Assembly: GCA_964426415.1 (NCBI GenBank)
Contig: CAYRQM010000026.1
Location: 1 to 25,493, forward strand
DNA length: 25,493 nucleotides
Direction of reading: 5' to 3'
Source: UBA3792 sp964426415
GTDB taxonomy: Bacteria; Bacillota; Clostridia; Christensenellales; CAG-138
Shown: positions 20,828 to 25,493 of the stretch, piece by piece
Numbering within the stretch: the first letter of the stretch is position 1
Layout: each line of letters begins with the position of its first letter
Position numbers and translations under genes: made by a program
Notes under the pieces: model-generated
Told to the model about the DNA's origin: nothing
Seen by the model: the letters and a program-made list of their open reading frames with translations, nothing else
The model's database searches: none

Positions 20828-22864
20828 TTATTGCAGGTTGCGAAACGCCAAGCCCGTGGTGTGTTCATAGGTGCAGGGCGCATGGGCAAGCACGTCGTCC
20901 AAGCGGGCGCGGCATGCGGACGGCGATTCGGTGGAAAAGTACAGCGTGTAGAAATCGACGGGCGGAAGCGACTTGTCCGCAAGCGCGAGCGGGACGGCGT
21001 TGTGCAGCGTGGTGCAGCGCCGTGCGTGGCAGACCAGCGGGAACGTGCGCCCCGTGCGATCCGTCACGACGGGACTGCCGTCGCATTTGCCGCAGCCCGC
21101 GTCGGTGCGGGCGGGACAGGCGCGCAGCTGCATCAGCGGCAATCGCCCGTATACGATGCAGCCAAGCGGAATGGTGCTGATTAGATCGCGCAGCTTTGGC
21201 ATGGACAGCTCGAAGGATACGGTCATGGATGAAAGCCCCAGCTCGGCATACGCGGCAAGCGCCACCCGATTGACTACGTTCAGCCCATAGCCGCCGTGGG
21301 CGCAAAGTCCCGATTCCGTAATGCGCTGCACCGCGCCGAGATTTTCGGCAATGGCGTCCCGCACGCCAAGCGATTTCAGTGCTGCAAGCGTCGCTTTCAT
21401 GGCGGCTTCGTCGTCTGGGTACACGAGCGCGGGTACTTCCGCCATGGTCTTTTCGTTGATGCACGCCGGATGCTGCAAAAGCTCGTTTGCGGGCAAAATC
21501 AGCCGTTCGGCTTCGGGCGCGTCGAACCATTGTGCCGCCGTTTCAAAGCGCAGGCGCAGCGCCGTATGTGTCGCGTGGCGCGGCGCACCCGCATCCGTTT
21601 CAATCGGTGCAAACGTGGGACGCGAAAGCATTTGCTGCCGCTTTGCGTCAAGCTGCAGCAGCGCGCTGCGGCGCAGGGCGTTTTGCGACGACATGGGCAG
21701 CATCAGCCCTTCGTCCACCGTGCAGGCAACCGCTGTGACCCGATACGGCGTGCCGCCCGTCTTTTGAAACGCGGCGGAAAGCGACGCTTCGGTGCAGGGC
21801 GTTGTGTTGGCGCGCACGGGCACGTCGCCAAAGACCTCGACGGTATGTGTGCCGTCCGAAACCGAAAGCGTGACGGGCGCGTCGGCGCAAAAGCGCACCG
21901 CCATGGTGACGGGAACGCAGGCGCGCTCGGCGCGGTACAGCCCGCGCATTTGGGACAGCACCGATTTGGCACGGTCGGCGTCCTCCTGCGAACGCACGCC
22001 AAACATGGCATGGGTGCGCTTGCCCGTAAAGTAACCGTCCGTAAAGCCGCTTCTTGAGAATACCGCTTGCAGCGCGCCGACGTCGTAAGGTGCGCCGTCG
22101 CGGGCGCGCACCGCCGCGTCCACCGCTGCCGCGACGTATTCGGGACGCTTCATGCGGCCTTCGATTTTGAACGACGCGACGCCCGCGTCGGCAAGCGTTT
22201 TGAGGTGCGCAAGATGCGACATATCCTTGAGCGACAGCGCGAACGATGCGCCGTTGCAGCGAAAGTCCAGCCTGCACGGCTGCGCGCACAGCCCGCGGTT
22301 GCCGCTGCGCTCGCCCAGCATGGCGGAAAGATAGCACATCCCCGATGCGCTCATGCATAGCGCGCCGTGGACGAACACTTCGATTTCGAGATCGGTGGCG
22401 CGGGCGATGGCGGCAATTTCCGCACCCGACAGCTCGCGTGCCAAAACCACGCGGCAAAAGCCCAGCGCTCGCAGCATTTGTGCGCCCGCCACGTTGTGGA
22501 TTGCCATTTGGGTGGATGCGTGCAGGCGCAGGGTCGGGCAAATTTGCCGTGCCAGCCGTGCCGCCGCCAAGTCCTGCACGATGATGGCGTCCGCACCGCT
22601 TTCCGCCGCTTCGCGGATGGTGTCGGCGCACAAGGACAACTCCTCGTCGCGCACAAGGGTGTTGACGGTGACGTACACCTTGACGTTGCGGGCGTGACAG
22701 TACCGCACCGCATTTTGCAGCGCGTCGCCCGTAAACTGTCCCGCGTTGCGGCGCGCATTGCACGCGCCCGCGCCGAAATAGACCGCGTCGGCGCCACAGC
22801 GCACGGCGGCAAGCAGCGCGTCTTCGCTGCCCACGGGGGCAAGGATTTCAGGTTGCTTTTGCAT
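20828..22864 (-). CDS. U32 family peptidase / RlhA-like protein
   Basis: A 678-residue protein. Residues 1-300 form the U32 domain: ILAPVGSEDALLAAVRCGADAVYFG, HASTQMAIHN, and the cysteine cluster Cys170, Cys177, Cys193, Cys197 within GALCMSASGMCYLS and ERSGNRGLCAQPCR. A middle region matches the DUF3656 part of long U32 proteins, and a second U32-like repeat with CPARTDAGCGKC follows near the C-terminus. Close relatives include E. coli RlhA (YdcP), which hydroxylates a 23S rRNA cytidine with the help of prephenate; other U32 proteins modify tRNA. rRNA modification is thus more likely than proteolysis, but unproven. AAAGGAG precedes the ATG, which overlaps the transporter gene by 17 bases. Confidence 0.88.
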   Translation of the reverse strand: MQKQPEILAPVGSEDALLAAVRCGADAVYFGAGACNARRNAGQFTGDALQNAVRYCHARNVKVYVTVNTLVRDEELSLCADTIREAAESGADAIIVQDLAAARLARQICPTLRLHASTQMAIHNVAGAQMLRALGFCRVVLARELSGAEIAAIARATDLEIEVFVHGALCMSASGMCYLSAMLGERSGNRGLCAQPCRLDFRCNGASFALSLKDMSHLAHLKTLADAGVASFKIEGRMKRPEYVAAAVDAAVRARDGAPYDVGALQAVFSRSGFTDGYFTGKRTHAMFGVRSQEDADRAKSVLSQMRGLYRAERACVPVTMAVRFCADAPVTLSVSDGTHTVEVFGDVPVRANTTPCTEASLSAAFQKTGGTPYRVTAVACTVDEGLMLPMSSQNALRRSALLQLDAKRQQMLSRPTFAPIETDAGAPRHATHTALRLRFETAAQWFDAPEAERLILPANELLQHPACINEKTMAEVPALVYPDDEAAMKATLAALKSLGVRDAIAENLGAVQRITESGLCAHGGYGLNVVNRVALAAYAELGLSSMTVSFELSMPKLRDLISTIPLGCIVYGRLPLMQLRACPARTDAGCGKCDGSPVVTDRTGRTFPLVCHARRCTTLHNAVPLALADKSLPPVDFYTLYFSTESPSACRARLDDVLAHAPCTYEHTTGLAFRNLQ

Positions 22865-23750
22865 GGGAATGCTCCTTTCGCGGCAAGGACAACACGGCGA
22901 TTGCCGCCAGCACCAACAGGATGCCCACATAGCTGTCCCAGCGCAGCTGCTCGTGGAACAGGAACCGCGACACCAGCGTCACGCTGCACAGCTCGACCAT
23001 GACCAGAATATTGGCGCGTCCCACCTCCATTTGGGTGAGGCCGTAGGTGAACAGCAGATAGGGCAGCGCGGCGGTCAAAACGCCGACGCCCAGCACATAG
23101 GGCAGTGTGGAAAGGTTGAAAAGCTTGCCCGCCAGATGAACGGGGTCGGCAAGCAGCCACGCGCCCACGGCGGCGAACAAAAACGTGTACAGATTGATGG
23201 TGAGCGCGCCGTAGCCATACCGCTTGATGGCGATGTGGGAAAACACGCTGTACAGCGCATACAATAGCCCGCTCGAAAGCCCCAACGCCAGCACGGCAGG
23301 CGTGATTGCGGCGCCCGATTCCCAAACGCCCGTCGCCAGCACACTGCCGCCAACGGCGATGCACATGGCAACGACCTTCAGAGCCGTGATGGATTCCCGA
23401 AACAGCAGCGCCGAAAGCAGCGCGGCGAACACGGGCGACGTGTACATCAGCACCGCCGCCACGGGCAGCGACGCATAGGACATGCAGGTGAAATAGCACC
23501 AGTTGAACAGCAGCACGCTGACGATGCCCGTTCCGAAAAACAGCCAAGCGTCTTTGATTCGAATGCGAAACGCCTTGCGATTTCGAATGAGCGCGTACAG
23601 CGCCAGCACACAAAACGCCGTCAGCGTCCGCACCGCCACAATCTGCATTGCGGAAAAGCCGAACGTATCCAACATACGGCGGAAATACCCCACCGTCCCC
23701 CATAAAAGCCCCGCAGCCACAACCGCCGCGACGCCGCTCCATTTCTTCAT
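22848..23750 (-). CDS. EamA/DMT family transporter
   Basis: A 300-residue inner-membrane protein with ten hydrophobic helices and two EamA repeats: the first includes GLLWGTVGYFRRML and VLMYTSPVFAALLSALLFRE, the second ALGLSSGLLYALYSVFSHIAIKRYG and ILVMVELCSVTLVSRFLFHEQL. This drug/metabolite superfamily exports amino acids, nucleosides or metabolites; substrate cannot be told from sequence. ATG 23750 is chosen because AGAGGTG lies upstream and it opens the first helix; a longer frame would cross the promoter. It is co-transcribed with the U32 gene, with overlapping ends. Confidence 0.9.
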   Translation of the reverse strand: MKKWSGVAAVVAAGLLWGTVGYFRRMLDTFGFSAMQIVAVRTLTAFCVLALYALIRNRKAFRIRIKDAWLFFGTGIVSVLLFNWCYFTCMSYASLPVAAVLMYTSPVFAALLSALLFRESITALKVVAMCIAVGGSVLATGVWESGAAITPAVLALGLSSGLLYALYSVFSHIAIKRYGYGALTINLYTFLFAAVGAWLLADPVHLAGKLFNLSTLPYVLGVGVLTAALPYLLFTYGLTQMEVGRANILVMVELCSVTLVSRFLFHEQLRWDSYVGILLVLAAIAVLSLPRKEHSHAKAT

Positions 23751-23765
23751 GCGCACCTCTGCGTC

Positions 23766-23794
23766 ATTATACCCGCATGTCAAAGAAAAAGCAA
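23766..23794 (-). promoter_or_regulatory. Sigma-A promoter of the transporter-U32 operon
   Basis: On the minus strand TTGCTT (23789-23794) and TATAAT (23766-23771) are 17 bases apart and 15 bases before the transporter start codon. It faces away from the promoter of the acyltransferase-like gene. Confidence 0.85.
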
Positions 23795-23831
23795 CCCGCA
23801 CGGAATCTGTCAAATTGGGAACAATTCGCCC

Positions 23832-23859
23832 TTGCAATCTGCGCAAAAAATGATATACT
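23832..23859 (+). promoter_or_regulatory. Sigma-A promoter of the acyltransferase-like gene
   Basis: TTGCAA (23832-23837) and TATACT (23854-23859) are 16 bases apart, 40 bases before the ATG at 23900. A second TATAAT at 23871-23876 follows but has no matching -35 at the right distance. Confidence 0.75.
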
Positions 23860-23899
23860 GTTTACATACGTATAATGGGAAGGCAATAGGAAAGCATCC

Positions 23900-24841
23900 A
23901 TGCGAAAAAAGAACAAAAAGCCGATTTCCACCACGGAAGCGACGCCCGCCACGCGACAGCCGCGTGCGCGCACGCGGCGGTTTGGGGATCGTCCCGACGG
24001 ATACAAGCTCCGCACCATTCAGCCCATGTGCAAGGTGTCGCCGTACATCATGCCCAACCGCACGGGCGCCTGCGTCTACTTCAACGACTCGTTCGAGGTG
24101 ACTGAGGTCGAAAACTACATCCGCAAAAAGCGCAACCAAGGGCTGAAGGGCTTTGGGCTGATGCACGTTTTGCTTGCGGCGTATGTACGCGTCGTTTCCC
24201 AACGGCCCACCATCAACCGTTTCATCTCCGGACAAAAAATCTTCACCCACGACGAGGACATCGCCATTTTGCTCACCATCAAGCGTGAGATGCGGTTGGA
24301 TGCGGAGGAAACCATCGTCAAGCTGCATTGCACGCCTTGGGATACCGCCGACGACGTGTATCGCAAGCTGTCTAAGCTGATCGACGAAAGCCGTGTCGAA
24401 AGCGCCGACAGTGATTTTGACGACGCCGCCAAAGCGCTCAACTACATTCCCGGCTTGGTGCTGAAAAACGCCATGTGGCTCTTAAAGCTTTTAGACTACT
24501 TTGGCTTGCTTGGCAAAAAGCTGCTGGAGATCAGCCCGTTCCACGGCTCGTTCTTCGTCACATCCATGGGTTCGCTGGGCATTCCGCCCGTGTTCCACCA
24601 CCTGTACGACTTTGGCAACATTCCGGTGTTCTTCTCCTTTGGCGCCAAGCGCAAAGCCACCGAATACCGTGCCGACGGCGCCGCGGTCGAACGCAAGTAC
24701 ATCGACTACACCATCGTGTGCGACGAACGCATCTGCGACGGGTTCAACCTTGCCTCCGCGTTCAAGCTGATGCGCCTGTACTTGCGCAATCCCCATGTGT
24801 TGGACGACCCGCCCGAATCCGTCACCTACGACGTAGAATAA
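23900..24841 (+). CDS. 2-oxoacid dehydrogenase E2/CAT-fold protein with altered active site
   Basis: A 313-residue protein with a basic, disordered N-terminus (1-35) and a chloramphenicol-acetyltransferase/E2 catalytic-domain fold: MHVLLAAYVRVVSQRPTINRFISG, FVTSMGSLGIPPVFHHLYDFGNIPVFFSFG and TIVCDERICDGFNLASAF. There are no lipoyl or E3-binding domains, so it is not a complete E2 subunit. The E2 signature DHRxxDG is DERICDG here: the catalytic His is Glu276, with Asp280 kept. Acyl transfer by the normal mechanism is therefore doubtful. AGGA precedes the ATG. The gene is followed after six bases by a membrane-anchored protein of unknown role, the only other plus-strand gene. The function is unknown; acyl-CoA or polymer-linked acyl transfer is only suggested by fold. 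Confidence 0.85.
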   Translation: MRKKNKKPISTTEATPATRQPRARTRRFGDRPDGYKLRTIQPMCKVSPYIMPNRTGACVYFNDSFEVTEVENYIRKKRNQGLKGFGLMHVLLAAYVRVVSQRPTINRFISGQKIFTHDEDIAILLTIKREMRLDAEETIVKLHCTPWDTADDVYRKLSKLIDESRVESADSDFDDAAKALNYIPGLVLKNAMWLLKLLDYFGLLGKKLLEISPFHGSFFVTSMGSLGIPPVFHHLYDFGNIPVFFSFGAKRKATEYRADGAAVERKYIDYTIVCDERICDGFNLASAFKLMRLYLRNPHVLDDPPESVTYDVE

Positions 24842-24847
24842 CCGCAT

Positions 24848-25462
24848 ATGAAAAAGCGAACGAAGACGTTTCTATCGCCCTTTGCACTGCGCATCGTGGA
24901 GTATGTCGTGCTTGCAGTCATTGCGATCGTCTTCGTTCTTTTATTTGCGCTCTCCGGCTCCTGCAACAGCGCACCTGCCATGACGCCCGCCGCCACCGCT
25001 TCGCCCTGTCCCACCGTCTCGTCCACCGCTTCGCCCTATGTGGGCGTTTCCGTGCTGCGCTTTGCGTTGGAGCAAAACGGGTTCACGCAGGAGGAAGGCA
25101 GGCTGTACGCCGCAAACGGCGTGGTGTTCGCCTACGAACAAACCGCCGACAGCGCAGGGCTTTGCACGGCAGCGCTGCGCACGCCATACTATCTTGCGGC
25201 GGACGGCGCATCAATTTCTGACGTCAGCGCCGCGCAGAACCAAGCGACGGAGCAGGCAATCCTTACCCTGATGGACGCGGCGGCGCCCCATCTTTGCGAC
25301 GATCCGCCCGTTGCCGAAACCACGCTCCAAGCGCTGCTGAAAACCGTCAACAAGGGCGAAGTCGCCTACCGCACCTACGGCGCGTACCTGCTGTCCGTCG
25401 AACTGCACGTGACGGATGACGCCCAAATGCTTACGCTTTCGCTTTCCCGCATCGCAAACTGA
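24848..25462 (+). CDS. Membrane-anchored protein of unknown function
   Basis: A 204-residue protein that I do not recognise. A basic N-terminus (KKRTKTF) is followed by a hydrophobic segment (about 16-36), a Cys at 39 in ALSGSC that is only loosely lipobox-like, a Ser/Thr/Pro/Ala-rich linker (about 40-63), and a mixed-composition domain expected outside the membrane. It starts six bases after the acyltransferase-like stop without a good ribosome binding site, so translation is probably coupled. After its stop 31 bases remain in the window and hold no evident terminator. Confidence 0.75.
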   Translation: MKKRTKTFLSPFALRIVEYVVLAVIAIVFVLLFALSGSCNSAPAMTPAATASPCPTVSSTASPYVGVSVLRFALEQNGFTQEEGRLYAANGVVFAYEQTADSAGLCTAALRTPYYLAADGASISDVSAAQNQATEQAILTLMDAAAPHLCDDPPVAETTLQALLKTVNKGEVAYRTYGAYLLSVELHVTDDAQMLTLSLSRIAN

Positions 25463-25493
25463 AGCCAACCCAATACGAAAAAGAACCCCCAAA

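Noticed and set aside
19070..21184. Plus-strand open frame of about 700 codons opposite the spoIIIA operon
   Set aside because: It lies antisense to well-supported spoIIIA and U32 genes, is Arg/Pro/Ala-rich low-quality protein and reflects GC-rich codon structure on the other strand.

Overview
The window comes from a fairly GC-rich, spore-former-type member of the Firmicutes, class Clostridia. The evidence is a complete eight-gene spoIIIA operon, spoIVB, two Spo0A-family genes, an Asp23/AmaP cluster, Gram-positive ribosome binding sites and sigma-A promoters, and the classic clostridial order spoIIIAA-AH / asp23 / nusB / xseA-xseB / ispA / dxs / tlyA / nadK / argR / recN / spoIVB / spo0A. Genus or species cannot be named from the sequence. 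Almost everything is on the minus strand, so transcription runs from high to low coordinates. Only the last two genes, from 23900 onward, are on the plus strand.

Layout in transcription order. At 23751-23899 two promoters fire outward: leftward into a drug/metabolite (EamA) transporter and a U32 peptidase / RlhA-like protein ending in a strong terminator, and rightward into an acyltransferase-fold protein with an altered catalytic motif and an unknown membrane-anchored protein. The spoIIIA operon (20734 to 16268) starts behind a candidate sigma-E promoter; its genes mostly overlap by 4 bases. Next come asp23, amaP and a DUF2273 gene (envelope stress), nusB, a TsaD-like paralogue, both exonuclease VII subunits, farnesyl diphosphate synthase, DXS and a TlyA-type rRNA methylase, all tightly packed. 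nadK has its own strong promoter and leads argR and recN, which ends in a terminator. spoIVB follows.

The spo0A position is the most unusual part. Instead of one canonical gene there are two adjacent, translationally coupled Spo0A-family genes. The first is full length, but its receiver domain has lost the phosphorylated aspartate, the acidic pair, the switch threonine and the conserved lysine. The second is only the Spo0A DNA-binding domain. They share sequence features with each other that canonical Spo0A lacks, as expected of a tandem duplication followed by receiver loss. This looks like a phosphorylation-independent, split version of the sporulation master regulator at its native locus.

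Below it lie a nucleoside-salvage pair (deoB, purine nucleoside phosphorylase) with bioY, and then a tRNA-Leu(GAG) with a perfect sigma-A promoter. The last 20 bases of that tRNA plus 20 bases of its downstream hairpin are repeated exactly at the window's left edge, as in attachment-site duplications left by integrases.

Other points of interest are a SpoIIIAF reduced to its two membrane helices, a 2-oxoacid-dehydrogenase-E2-like protein with Glu in place of catalytic His, and a match to the 0A-box consensus inside the -35 region of deoB.
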